Source: CAZKRU01 sp964555235 (GTDB taxonomy: Bacteria; Verrucomicrobiota; Verrucomicrobiia; Methylacidiphilales; CAMAQI01). From it: 47,109 nt of DNA. The position numbers and the translations under genes are program-made. The notes beneath the pieces are model-generated. The model saw only the letters and a program-made list of their open reading frames with translations. It was not told the DNA's origin and ran no database searches. Below, piece after piece: positions 39,869-47,109 of this stretch (positions are counted from its first letter, which is position 1; the number at the start of each line of letters is the position of its first letter). The stretch spans positions 1 through 47,109 of the forward strand of contig CAZKRU010000028.1 in NCBI GenBank assembly GCA_964555235.1, written 5' to 3'.

Positions 39869-40882
39869 TTATTTTGAACGCAATCCTTCAACGATCTTAC
39901 GCATCATCCAAGGGCCTTCGTAAATAAACCCCGTATAAACCTGCAACAACGTCGCCCCTGCCTCTAGTTTTTCCTGAGCATCGGCTGCGTTAAAAATTCC
40001 GCCTGCTCCGATAATCGGGAGCTTCCCCTCAGTCCGTTTCGCCACATGACGAATAATCTCGGTGCTTTTCGCTCGAACGGGCTTCCCACTCAAGCCCCCT
40101 TCCTCCTTCAAAGCCACCGATGATTTATCGATCGTCGTATTCGTCGCAATCAACCCATTCGCTCCCACTTCCTGAAGAACTTCCAAAACGCTATCAATCT
40201 CTTCAAGACTCAAATCCGGAGCGATCTTGACGAGGATCGGAACTCGTTTTCCAATCCGATTCTCTTGCATGAGGGGTTGAAGAATCGAAAGCAACGCCTC
40301 CCGAGTCTGAAGCGAACGAAGTCCCGGCGTATTGGGAGAACTGACGTTGATCGCCACATAATCCGCAAAGTCGCGCAATTTTCGGAAGGAAGCTAAATAA
40401 TCCTGAGGAGCTTCTTCCAAAGGGGTTGTTTTTGATTTTCCGAGATTAATTCCAATCGGAATTCGAGGCCAAGCACCGGACTGCCGTAATTTCTCCAAGC
40501 GGTCGGCAATCGCCTCCGATCCATCATTCGGAAATCCCATTCGGTTGATCACTGCTTGCGATTCCGGAATCCGGAAAATTCGGGGACGCGGATTTCCCGG
40601 CTGAGCGTGTTGAGTCACGGTTCCCAACTCTGCAAATCCGAATCCAAGTTTCTCCCACGCCGGAAGTGCCAGCGCGTTTTTATCAAACCCTGCCGCAAGA
40701 CCGATCGGGTGTGGAAATTTCAATCCAAACACTTCACGTTCCATTCCTTTGGAATGAACCCCCGCCCCGATCGCTGAAAGCGAAGCTAAAATCGGATTCG
40801 ACAAGACGCGAAACGCCGCATGATGCACCGCTTCCGGATCAAACTGAAACAAAAGCGGTCGGATCAGTGCTGAATAAAACAT
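39869..40882 (-). CDS. pyrD: Dihydroorotate dehydrogenase (quinone), class 2
   Basis: The 337-residue product is a membrane-associated FMN enzyme of pyrimidine synthesis. It has the N-terminal membrane-docking helix region LLFQFDPEAVHHAAF, NPIGLAAGFDKNALALPAWEKLGFGFAELGTVT, the active-site YVAINVSSPNTPGLRSLQ with the Ser base, VKIAPDLS and the C-terminal GAGGIFNAADAQEKLEAGATLLQVYTGFIYEGP. Length and motifs fit class 2. It is convergent with the thioredoxin gene, 8 bases apart. Confidence 0.96.
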   Translation of the reverse strand: MFYSALIRPLLFQFDPEAVHHAAFRVLSNPILASLSAIGAGVHSKGMEREVFGLKFPHPIGLAAGFDKNALALPAWEKLGFGFAELGTVTQHAQPGNPRPRIFRIPESQAVINRMGFPNDGSEAIADRLEKLRQSGAWPRIPIGINLGKSKTTPLEEAPQDYLASFRKLRDFADYVAINVSSPNTPGLRSLQTREALLSILQPLMQENRIGKRVPILVKIAPDLSLEEIDSVLEVLQEVGANGLIATNTTIDKSSVALKEEGGLSGKPVRAKSTEIIRHVAKRTEGKLPIIGAGGIFNAADAQEKLEAGATLLQVYTGFIYEGPWMMRKIVEGLRSK

Positions 40883-41075
40883 GGGAATGAAGCTAAACCG
40901 ACTCCTCCCGGAGCCAAGCCTTTTTCCGCCAAGAAGCCAGATACCTCCAGTCCGTCAGCTGACGTTTTTTCTGGAACACCAGTAATAAGCTTTGGGACAC
41001 TCCACTTTCGCTAACCACAAAAATGAGTTAAAATTCTGTCGCTGTGAAAATTTTACAGAACAAATCGACGGCACG

Positions 41076-41111
41076 AAAAAGGCGGAAAGCCGTGAAGCTT
41101 TCCGCCTTTTT
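41076..41111. terminator. Strong bidirectional terminator
   Basis: A perfect 15-bp stem (AAAAAGGCGGAAAGC / GCTTTCCGCCTTTTT) closes a 6-base loop. A-runs and T-runs on both sides make it work in either direction. It ends the outer-membrane protein gene on the minus strand. The rest of 40883-41133 shows no gene. Confidence 0.85.
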
Positions 41112-41133
41112 GCAATAAGGGTTTGACGGTTTT

Positions 41134-41838
41134 TTAGAATCGGAATGCAGCACCGAGTTCAAGCGTATGAACCGCAATACTCTCAAGTTCAACCGCCGTG
41201 CTGCCTTTGCTCATACCACCCCAAGGTTCAAATTCGCCGACCGTCGCCAAGTACTTATAAGCGAGGTTAACATCAAACCAGTTGGTGAATGACCATTTGA
41301 CTCCACCGAACACTTGGTAGGCGGGTTGGACATAAAACCCATCTACCGAACGGAACGCACCAGTGCCGTTTGCCTGAATATTAACATCCTGATAAGCGGA
41401 GAACAAACCCCCACCACCCGCTCCAACGTAGGGGGTAAGCTTTTGAAAAGCATTCGTGTAATGAAGTACCACGTTGCCAAGCAAGGGAGCCTGCTGAAGA
41501 TTTCCCCCACCGTTGATACTGTTATAAATGTATGCCCCTTCGCCTTCGAGGGAGACCCACTCATTGATGGTGTAGCCTTCTGTCAGGCCAACGCGATACC
41601 CCGTATCGTACGAAATATCACCATTATACCCAATCCGACTTCCCGTGGTCGATTTGATGCTTTTTATTTTTTGGTCGGCAGTGAAAGCAGGTCCAGCGGA
41701 TACCTTCAAGTACCAAGGACTTTTCATGTCACAACAAGTCTTCTGATTAACTTCACCGATTTTGGATGTTTCTCCCGCCCACAGAGCGGATGGTGCCAAC
41801 GCCAATACAGTGGCGATAATGAGGATCGATTTTTTCAA
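41134..41838 (-). CDS. Outer-membrane beta-barrel protein
   Basis: The 234-residue product has a signal peptide (cleavage near ALWA-GE) and alternating amphipathic strands with Gly/Tyr turns: WYLKVSAGPAF, YRVGLTEGYTINEWVSLEGEGAY, LTPYVGAGGGGLFSAY, YQVFGGVKWSFTNWFDVNLAYKYL. It ends HTLELGAAFRF with the terminal Phe recognised by BamA. It is an eight-strand OmpA/OmpW-like barrel. The start is TTG, backed by AAGGAGA five bases upstream. Possible functions are porin or surface-antigen roles. Confidence 0.82.
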   Translation of the reverse strand: MKKSILIIATVLALAPSALWAGETSKIGEVNQKTCCDMKSPWYLKVSAGPAFTADQKIKSIKSTTGSRIGYNGDISYDTGYRVGLTEGYTINEWVSLEGEGAYIYNSINGGGNLQQAPLLGNVVLHYTNAFQKLTPYVGAGGGGLFSAYQDVNIQANGTGAFRSVDGFYVQPAYQVFGGVKWSFTNWFDVNLAYKYLATVGEFEPWGGMSKGSTAVELESIAVHTLELGAAFRF

Positions 41839-42004
41839 TGGGTTCTCCTTAATTTGTTTAAGGATTCTTTATACTTAAAACCAGTAATAAGTCAACTTTT
41901 TGCAGCCCTGTGGGAAGAGAGCAAGCAAGCCTAACGGGCTAACGCTTTTTTAATTTATCTCCGTCAGAGGTCCGTCCGTGAAGCTTTTCTAAAATCCAAA
42001 AAGC

Positions 42005-42376
42005 TTACGGCTGATACACCCAAAGCTCGCTCGTTCGCTCCTCTTGCAGCTTGCCTTGAGTCCAGCGGGCTCGGACGGTGATTTTGAAAATTCCTTGAAG
42101 CTCAAAATTTTTCATGTCCCGCAACGGAAGCTTCTCAACAGTAGCATCGTAAGTCACCCCACGGGGATCTTTCTCCTCTTTGAGTCGATCCGCATCCAAC
42201 GGCTGCTGACGAATCAACGCCAGCTTGGAATCCATTCTCATCCGCACGGATGCCTCCCAACGCGAAGCAATGGCTCCTTCCAAAGCACTCTGCAGGGCGA
42301 TCGCCATCCCTGTCGCTGCCACGGCAAAAATCATCGTCGCTAAAATCACCTCGAACAGAATAAAACCACGCTTCAC
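42005..42376 (-). CDS. Type IV pilin-like pseudopilin
   Basis: The 123-residue product starts at the GTG that gives KRGFILFEVILATMIFAVA, a class III leader in which a short basic stretch ends in Gly, followed by Phe and, five residues after the Gly (F-I-L-F-E), Glu. A C-terminal domain with strands follows, ending ELWVYQP. It would be processed by PilD peptidase and enter a pilus or type II secretion pseudopilus. The start lies two bases after the upstream membrane gene, so the two are coexpressed. Confidence 0.8.
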   Translation of the reverse strand: MKRGFILFEVILATMIFAVAATGMAIALQSALEGAIASRWEASVRMRMDSKLALIRQQPLDADRLKEEKDPRGVTYDATVEKLPLRDMKNFELQGIFKITVRARWTQGKLQEERTSELWVYQP

Positions 42377-42378
42377 GA

Positions 42379-43926
42379 TTATTTCCCCTGCGAAGCTTTC
42401 ACGGGCTCTTTCCAAAAAATAACGGTCTGCGGTTTTGTCCCCGGATCAAGATAAACACGCTTCCACTCCGGCAGCATTTCCAATTCACGAACAAAAAGAT
42501 CGTTCGGACTCAGAATCGCACTGTCATAACCCCCTTGATTCAATTTTTCCCGCCATCCCGAGCGAAGATTCACCAGGTCGAGATATTTTTGGGTTAACTC
42601 GTCACCATAAAAATCAATCCGATCATCCAAAATGACATGAATCTTCGGATGAAAATAATACATTAACGGCCCCGCATTTCCGGTGTGATTGATCGGTTTT
42701 TGAAATCGATCGAGATGCTGGGAAATAAACGCCCGCGCTTCGGATCGCAAGGTCTCCGAGCCCAACTCCAATTTCTCCGCCATGACCGATCCTTTGAACA
42801 AAAACCAAGTCACCAACATCGTCACAGGAATCAACCAGAGCTCACTGCAAAGCTGCTGTTGGGTCGCCGTAAATTCGCGCCACTTCAATCGAGTTTTCTC
42901 CGTCCACCACGATTCCAACCACGCCTGCCAAATCCGGGTGACCGGCAAGGCAGAAAACATGAGCAACACAAAGACATGACGACGGGTCTTAAATCCAAAA
43001 TAAAGAAAGACGAGTACCGGAAGTAATTCCATCCAGGAAAGTTTTACCTTGGTGTCACGCGCCAGAATCAACGTAAAAATCACGACAAAAAAGCCGATCG
43101 CCATCGGCAGGGAGGAGCCGAAATCCAACGGTCCGGATTCTTCCAGAAGTCCAACGGATTTGATTGAAAAGATGGTTTGAAGAATTCGATGATGAAGTTC
43201 GATCCCGTACGGATTCACCAACGTTGCCAGCACGCAAAGCCCGATCAATCCGAGCCAGTTGCGAGAAACCGTGTCGAAGATTGGCAATCGCTCTTTCCAT
43301 CGATCCAGCCCGCGCCCCGTCCAAGCCAATCCGAGAAAGAGCAATCCTCCGACAAAGCCCGCGTGCAAGTTTGCCCAAAGGAGAAAAAGCGCTGGCAGCG
43401 CGAACCCGAGCGCCCGCCGCGGTCCCTCAAGATGAACATACCAGAGATGCATCACGATCAGAGTGAAGATGTAAGTAAAAAGAAATGGCCGAGCCAATAA
43501 ATGCGCATGAAGAATCACCACCGTACTGAGCGAGTAGACGAGCGCTACCGGAGTGGTAATTCCGCGATGCATCAAAAATCGCCAGAACAAAACCGGCAGC
43601 AGCGCAAAGGCAAACATGGCGCAAGCCGTAAAAAGTGCCAACCCTCCTTGAAGATTCAGCCACCACCCAACCCACTCCGCGAGCCACTCAAACCGAACCC
43701 ATCGCCCCTCTGGAAACGTATAGCTGAACGGATCTGTTCGAAGAATCGTTCCGGTCTCCCACATGATTCTTCCGGACGCAAGATGCCGCGGCGTCGCCGG
43801 ATCTCCCAAGAAGGTATTCCCCTTGGAAAAAAGAATCGGAAGCGCCGCCATAAACATGACCCAGCAAACACTGGGGAGGAGCACCCGCACCAAAGGATGA
43901 AGGCGTTCTGAAGCGGAATCGTTCAT
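42379..43926 (-). CDS. Polytopic membrane protein, GT-C-like
   Basis: The 515-residue product has about ten transmembrane helices and a C-terminal soluble domain of about 120 residues (ERFQKPINHTGN-like through IFWKEPVKASQGK). The first loop contains DPATPRHLASGRIMWETGTILRTDPFSYTFPEGRW, a pattern seen in GT-C-type proteins of this lineage, with acidic residues that could bind a lipid-linked sugar. A surface-glycan role is inference. Its position before a pseudopilin and near a Flp-like pilin hints at pilin or surface glycosylation. Confidence 0.65.
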   Translation of the reverse strand: MNDSASERLHPLVRVLLPSVCWVMFMAALPILFSKGNTFLGDPATPRHLASGRIMWETGTILRTDPFSYTFPEGRWVRFEWLAEWVGWWLNLQGGLALFTACAMFAFALLPVLFWRFLMHRGITTPVALVYSLSTVVILHAHLLARPFLFTYIFTLIVMHLWYVHLEGPRRALGFALPALFLLWANLHAGFVGGLLFLGLAWTGRGLDRWKERLPIFDTVSRNWLGLIGLCVLATLVNPYGIELHHRILQTIFSIKSVGLLEESGPLDFGSSLPMAIGFFVVIFTLILARDTKVKLSWMELLPVLVFLYFGFKTRRHVFVLLMFSALPVTRIWQAWLESWWTEKTRLKWREFTATQQQLCSELWLIPVTMLVTWFLFKGSVMAEKLELGSETLRSEARAFISQHLDRFQKPINHTGNAGPLMYYFHPKIHVILDDRIDFYGDELTQKYLDLVNLRSGWREKLNQGGYDSAILSPNDLFVRELEMLPEWKRVYLDPGTKPQTVIFWKEPVKASQGK

Positions 43927-43971
43927 CTTCCGAAGTCTTTTCTCAAACCCTGAATCAATCCTAATACGAGA

Positions 43972-44172
43972 TCAGGAGGCATTCTCAAGTGCAGAGCTCA
44001 TGGTAGAGAATTTGCTCTCCACCCAGACGCCCATCGATTTTAGAGAGAGAATCGCGCAGATGGAAATAATCACCAAAATAAAGGAATATTCCACCAACGT
44101 TTGACCAGAGATCGAAGTCTTCACCAAGGAGACCCGAGTCACCGCTTGAATTATTTTTTTTAAGAATTTCAT
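43972..44172 (-). CDS. Flp-type small pilin
   Basis: The 66-residue product has a basic leader (about 1-22) with the processing site G-QTLVEYSFILVIISICAIL, the Flp/Tad pilin motif in which Glu five follows the cleavage, then a hydrophobic stretch and a short tail (SKFSTMSSALENAS). It would assemble into Tad-like pili after prepilin peptidase cleavage. No tad secretion genes are in the window. It lies 46 bases upstream of the GT-C-like gene. Confidence 0.75.
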   Translation of the reverse strand: MKFLKKIIQAVTRVSLVKTSISGQTLVEYSFILVIISICAILSLKSMGVWVESKFSTMSSALENAS

Positions 44173-44304
44173 TCAATTTAGATGTTTGACTGCCCCTCTC
44201 TGAGCGCCATTAGAAGCGTACCCCCGAAACTCTTGCAAATCAAGACGGAAGCTCAAAAGGAAATGTCCCTTACGGGGTCGTGTTTTTATGTTTTTTGCGT
44301 AATA

Positions 44305-45312
44305 TCAAGCCCGGTAATATTCCCGGTACCATTCGACAAAGCGACGGAGCCCTTCCCGAATCGGTGTTTTCGGCGAAAATCCGACCGCCCTCTCCAGCGC
44401 ACCAACATCGGCCGAGGTCTCCAAGACATCCCCCGGTTGCATTGGTAAAAATTGTTTCTCCGCCTTCCGCCCCAATAACTCCTCGAGCGTCTCAATGAAA
44501 TGCCCGAGCTCCACCGGTTGATGATTACCAATATTGTAGAGGCGATAGGGAGCCGAGCTCGTTGAATTATCCGGAACGGCTCCATCCCACTTGGGATTCG
44601 GCACGGCCGCCTGATCAAGCACCCGGATCACCCCTTCGACAATGTCATCGACGTACGTAAAATCCCGAAGCATCTTCCCGTGATTATAGACCTCGATCGG
44701 CTTTCCCGCCAAAATGGATTGCGTGAACTTGAAATAAGCCATGTCCGGACGTCCCCACGGTCCGTAAACAGTGAAAAAGCGAAGCCCCGTCGTCGGAATT
44801 TGGTAAAGATGACTGTACGTGTGCGCCATCAATTCATTCGCCTTCTTCGTCGCCGCATAAAGACTCACCGGATGATCAACGGAGTCCTCGAGACAAAAAG
44901 GCATCTTGCGATTCAATCCGTAAACCGAACTCGAGCTCGCGTAAACGAGATGTTCGATCCGATGATGACGACACCCTTCCAAAATATGAAGAAATCCGGT
45001 GACATTGCTTTCCACATAAACGTGTGGATTATTTAAGCTGTAACGAACCCCTGCTTGAGCCCCCAAATGGGCAACGCGCTGAATTGATTCCTCGCGAAAG
45101 AGTAATTCGATTCCCAAACGATCCCCAAGATCCAGCTTGCGAAATCGAAACTTCGGATTCTTTTGAAGTCGCTCCAACCGGGCCGCCTTTAAGTTCGGGT
45201 CGTAGTAATCATTCAGATTATCAATCCCGACCACCTCATCCCCACGTGCCAATAAGCGTTCTGCCAAATGACTTCCAATAAATCCGGCGGTCCCCGTCAC
45301 CAAAATCTTCAT
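44305..45312 (-). CDS. NAD-dependent nucleotide-sugar epimerase (UDP-glucuronate 4-epimerase type)
   Basis: The 335-residue product is a short-chain dehydrogenase-type epimerase. It has the NAD motif TGTAGFIGSHLAERLL, VVGIDNLNDYYDPNLK, LGAQAGVRYSLNNPHVYVESN, the catalytic YAATKKANELMAHTY and TGLRFFTVYGPWGRPDMAYFKF. That combination is closest to UDP-glucuronate 4-epimerases, which make UDP-galacturonate for surface polysaccharide. Its start overlaps the end of waaA (ATGA), so it probably serves lipopolysaccharide core or capsule synthesis. Confidence 0.88.
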   Translation of the reverse strand: MKILVTGTAGFIGSHLAERLLARGDEVVGIDNLNDYYDPNLKAARLERLQKNPKFRFRKLDLGDRLGIELLFREESIQRVAHLGAQAGVRYSLNNPHVYVESNVTGFLHILEGCRHHRIEHLVYASSSSVYGLNRKMPFCLEDSVDHPVSLYAATKKANELMAHTYSHLYQIPTTGLRFFTVYGPWGRPDMAYFKFTQSILAGKPIEVYNHGKMLRDFTYVDDIVEGVIRVLDQAAVPNPKWDGAVPDNSTSSAPYRLYNIGNHQPVELGHFIETLEELLGRKAEKQFLPMQPGDVLETSADVGALERAVGFSPKTPIREGLRRFVEWYREYYRA

Positions 45313-46640
45313 GACGCCCTCACCTTACATCCCCGGGCTTCGAGTCCCTGATGAATCGCCGTCGCAGTTCTCCGTCCCGCACCAAGATTTTTCTCAAAAA
45401 TATCGCGACCTCGCGCTCCCAATTTTCGGCACGATTCCGGTGAATTCAAAAACTGGCGAAACCGTTGGCTTAACTCAAACTGATCTGCGACTTGAACCAC
45501 GCCCCCTTCCGAAACAAAATGCTCGGTGAGGTTCTGAAAATTTTGCATGTTCGGCCCGACGAGAATCGGAGCTCCAACCTTCGCCGCTTCAATGAAATTT
45601 TGCCCCCCCTTTGCCGAGAGACTCTTTCCGACAAAAACAACCGTCGCCTTGGAATAAACCTCTTTCAATTCACCCGTCGTATTTAAAACCAAAACCTCCG
45701 GCACTGACCCGTTGTGCAACGGTTGATCCAGCTCCGTTCGTAAGATCGTCTTTAAACCGAGATCCCGACAGAGTTGTCGAACCTGTCCCCCACGCTCTGC
45801 ATGTCGTGGTGCCAGCAGTAATTTCAAATTAGGCCAATCCTGGCGAAGCTGACGGTAAATCCGCGCCAGAATTTCTTCCTCCCCCGAATGCGTACTTCCG
45901 CCCAGCAGCACGGGATCTCCGGCATTCCAACCACTCTTAGTCCACCACGGATCAATCGAATGCCCCCCATTGGCCAGATCGGCGACATCAAATTTGAGAC
46001 TTCCCATGGCAAACACGGACTCCGAAGCGAACCCGGCACCGATGAGACGATCGACATCCTCTTCGTCCTGAGCAAAGACCAGATCAATCTTCTCAAGGAC
46101 CGGTTTACAGAAAAATGAAAACTGTCGGTAGCGTTTCTCAGAACGGGAAGAAAGCCGTGCATTTACCAAATAAACCGGGATCCCCCGACGCTTTGCACAC
46201 CAGATGTAGTTCGGCCAGATCTCCGATTCGACCAATATCAAGAGCTTGGGACGAATCATCTCAAATGCCTGACGCACCGACCAAAGAAAATCGGTCGGAT
46301 TATAAATCACAATCGTCCGCTCATCCTTCAACGTCTCCGCCACCTTGCGCCCCGTCGAAGTCGTGGTGCTAATAACGATCTTCAAAAAAGGATCCCGACC
46401 TCGTAGCTCCCGGATTATCACTGAAGCAATCATGACCTCCCCCACGCTGACCGCATGAATCCAGAGATCCGCCCCTTTGCCAATCCGGTCGTAAACCTTC
46501 TGAGGATAAAGCCCCAGCCGCTGGCCACACATGTGCCAAAACTTCCCTCGCCGCCACAAACGCCAGGCGTAATAGGGCGCCGTCGCGATAAAAGCGAAGA
46601 AGAAGAGGACGTTATATCCGATTTGTCTCAAAAAATTCAT
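45309..46640 (-). CDS. waaA: 3-deoxy-D-manno-octulosonate (Kdo) transferase
   Basis: The 443-residue product has one N-terminal membrane helix and a GT30/GT-B fold: LWIHAVSVGEVMIASVIIREL, VISTTTSTGRKVAE, LLILVESEIWPNYIWCAKRRGIPVYLVNARLS, VLLGGSTHSGEEEILARIY, and FVGKSLSAKGGQNFIEAAKVGAPILVGPNMQNFQNL. It adds Kdo to lipid A precursor, which implies a lipopolysaccharide-bearing outer membrane. It is translationally coupled to the downstream epimerase. Confidence 0.95.
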   Translation of the reverse strand: MNFLRQIGYNVLFFFAFIATAPYYAWRLWRRGKFWHMCGQRLGLYPQKVYDRIGKGADLWIHAVSVGEVMIASVIIRELRGRDPFLKIVISTTTSTGRKVAETLKDERTIVIYNPTDFLWSVRQAFEMIRPKLLILVESEIWPNYIWCAKRRGIPVYLVNARLSSRSEKRYRQFSFFCKPVLEKIDLVFAQDEEDVDRLIGAGFASESVFAMGSLKFDVADLANGGHSIDPWWTKSGWNAGDPVLLGGSTHSGEEEILARIYRQLRQDWPNLKLLLAPRHAERGGQVRQLCRDLGLKTILRTELDQPLHNGSVPEVLVLNTTGELKEVYSKATVVFVGKSLSAKGGQNFIEAAKVGAPILVGPNMQNFQNLTEHFVSEGGVVQVADQFELSQRFRQFLNSPESCRKLGARGRDIFEKNLGAGRRTATAIHQGLEARGCKVRAS

Positions 46641-46870
46641 GTTTCACTGCTGCTTCAGGAGCCCGGCTCCAAAAGCAAGTTTTGGATCTTGGAGAGATAC
46701 CCCGGAAAATCAAGCTGGATTACAATAGCGGCGAAAGTACTTGTTTTTTCGCGATTCGAGCCGTTTTTCACACAAAGCTTCAGCTCCTGTGTCCATGGGG
46801 CAATGAGTGGTGAGAACAGGATTTTGCCTCTCGCGAAGTCCGCCAAGGCGCGAAGGAATGCTCCACTTTA

Positions 46871-46893
46871 AAACCAAAATGGCTTTCTTGGCG
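46871..46893. repeat. Dispersed 23-base repeat, copy 2
   Basis: AAACCAAAATGGCTTTCTTG followed by GCG matches 29717-29739 at 22 of 23 positions. The flanking CTCGCGAAG is also shared. Confidence 0.55.
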
Positions 46894-46904
46894 GCTTGGC
46901 GTAC

Positions 46905-46940
46905 CCTGCCCGCATCGCTACGCGAAGCGTTGCGGGCGGG
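46905..46940. repeat. Long GC-rich palindrome
   Basis: CCTGCCCGCA and TGCGGGCGGG pair over 10 bp with one G-T wobble, enclosing an inner CGCT/AGCG hairpin. It resembles REP-type or tail-to-tail palindromic repeats and is related in style to 18477-18504. Confidence 0.5.
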
Positions 46941-47109
46941 ACTTGGCGAGAGACAATGTCTTAGCTCTTTTGTTCTTTAGGAGCCACAAAGCTTTTGAAG
47001 CCATTTCCGATTTTTTATGAAATGAAACAAAAAACACCTTCCGATTGTGGCTTCGTGCCTCTCGGTGAAGTAAACTTCTAAGTACTTGAAATCCAGAGGT
47101 TTCTCGCCA

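Larger units (their letters stand above)
46641..47109. other. Repeat-rich intergenic region
   Basis: No gene is seen up to the window edge. It holds repeat copy 2 (46871-46893), the CTCGCGAAG/GCCAAGGCGCGAAGG segment (about 46830-46857), and the palindrome 46905-46940. The minus-strand promoter of waaA is expected near 46645-46700 but no clear match is visible. Confidence 0.5.

Noticed and set aside
40946..40975. CGTCAGCTGACG palindrome followed by six Ts as a terminator.
   Set aside because: The stem has no loop, being a pure 12-base palindrome, and no plus-strand gene ends just before it.
44200..44304. GTCCC...GGGGTC sequence as a terminator of the epimerase gene.
   Set aside because: The arms are not complementary beyond three bases when paired properly, so no stable hairpin is supported.

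Overview
This 47.1 kb window is chromosomal DNA of a Gram-negative, flagellated bacterium. Lipopolysaccharide and outer-membrane functions are present: Kdo transferase, FlgH/FlgI L- and P-rings, a TpsB transporter and an outer-membrane beta-barrel protein. The DUF1573, rhodanese and MauE trio, the sigma-70 relative, the two PilT-type ATPases and dispersed 'CTCTGCGG..CTCTGCGCG' repeats all suggest the PVC superphylum, most likely Verrucomicrobiota. That placement is inference from gene character and was not tested against a database.

Layout. 1-1373 (minus) is a small exported-protein operon: an anchored beta-sandwich-like protein, an Rhs-leader protein ending in a permuted papain-like domain, and a translationally coupled 57-residue membrane protein. 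1486-1677 is a MITE-like element. 1744-3288 is the DUF1573, rhodanese and MauE/DoxX operon. Alanine dehydrogenase (minus) and a class III aminotransferase (plus) diverge at about 4.5 kb. 6023-14678 is a flagellar operon, flgF-flgG-flgA-flgH-flgI-flgJ-flgN-like-flgK-flgL-fliW-csrA, behind a strong sigma-54 promoter match. 14.7-18.3 kb (minus) holds a solute-binding protein, a VapBC pair, an M48 peptidase and an SH3 protein. A tRNA-Gly(CCC) follows at 18.3 kb. 18588-27232 (minus) is a two-partner secretion operon: a 2246-residue TpsA with about twenty 69-residue repeats, then its TpsB transporter. 27.5-33.2 kb holds housekeeping genes (Sfp-type transferase, miaB, a sigma factor, apt) and hypotheticals. 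An aldose-epimerase-like gene and a 224-bp block of back-to-back hairpins precede two PilT-type ATPases and trpD. 38-47 kb carries an OmpA-like protein, a TlpA-like thioredoxin, pyrD, a beta-barrel protein, a Flp-like pilin, a membrane protein and pseudopilin cluster, a nucleotide-sugar epimerase, waaA and repeat-rich flanking DNA.

How the parts fit. The flagellar block covers distal rod, L/P rings, hook-filament junction proteins and the FliW-CsrA regulatory pair. The flgL Shine-Dalgarno sits in the loop of a small hairpin with a CsrA-type GGA, so CsrA may act inside its own operon. TpsA/TpsB, the Flp-like pilin and the PilT ATPases suggest a surface-attachment and motility lifestyle. Several dispersed repeat families lie between genes, and one supplies the apparent N-terminus of a solute-binding protein.
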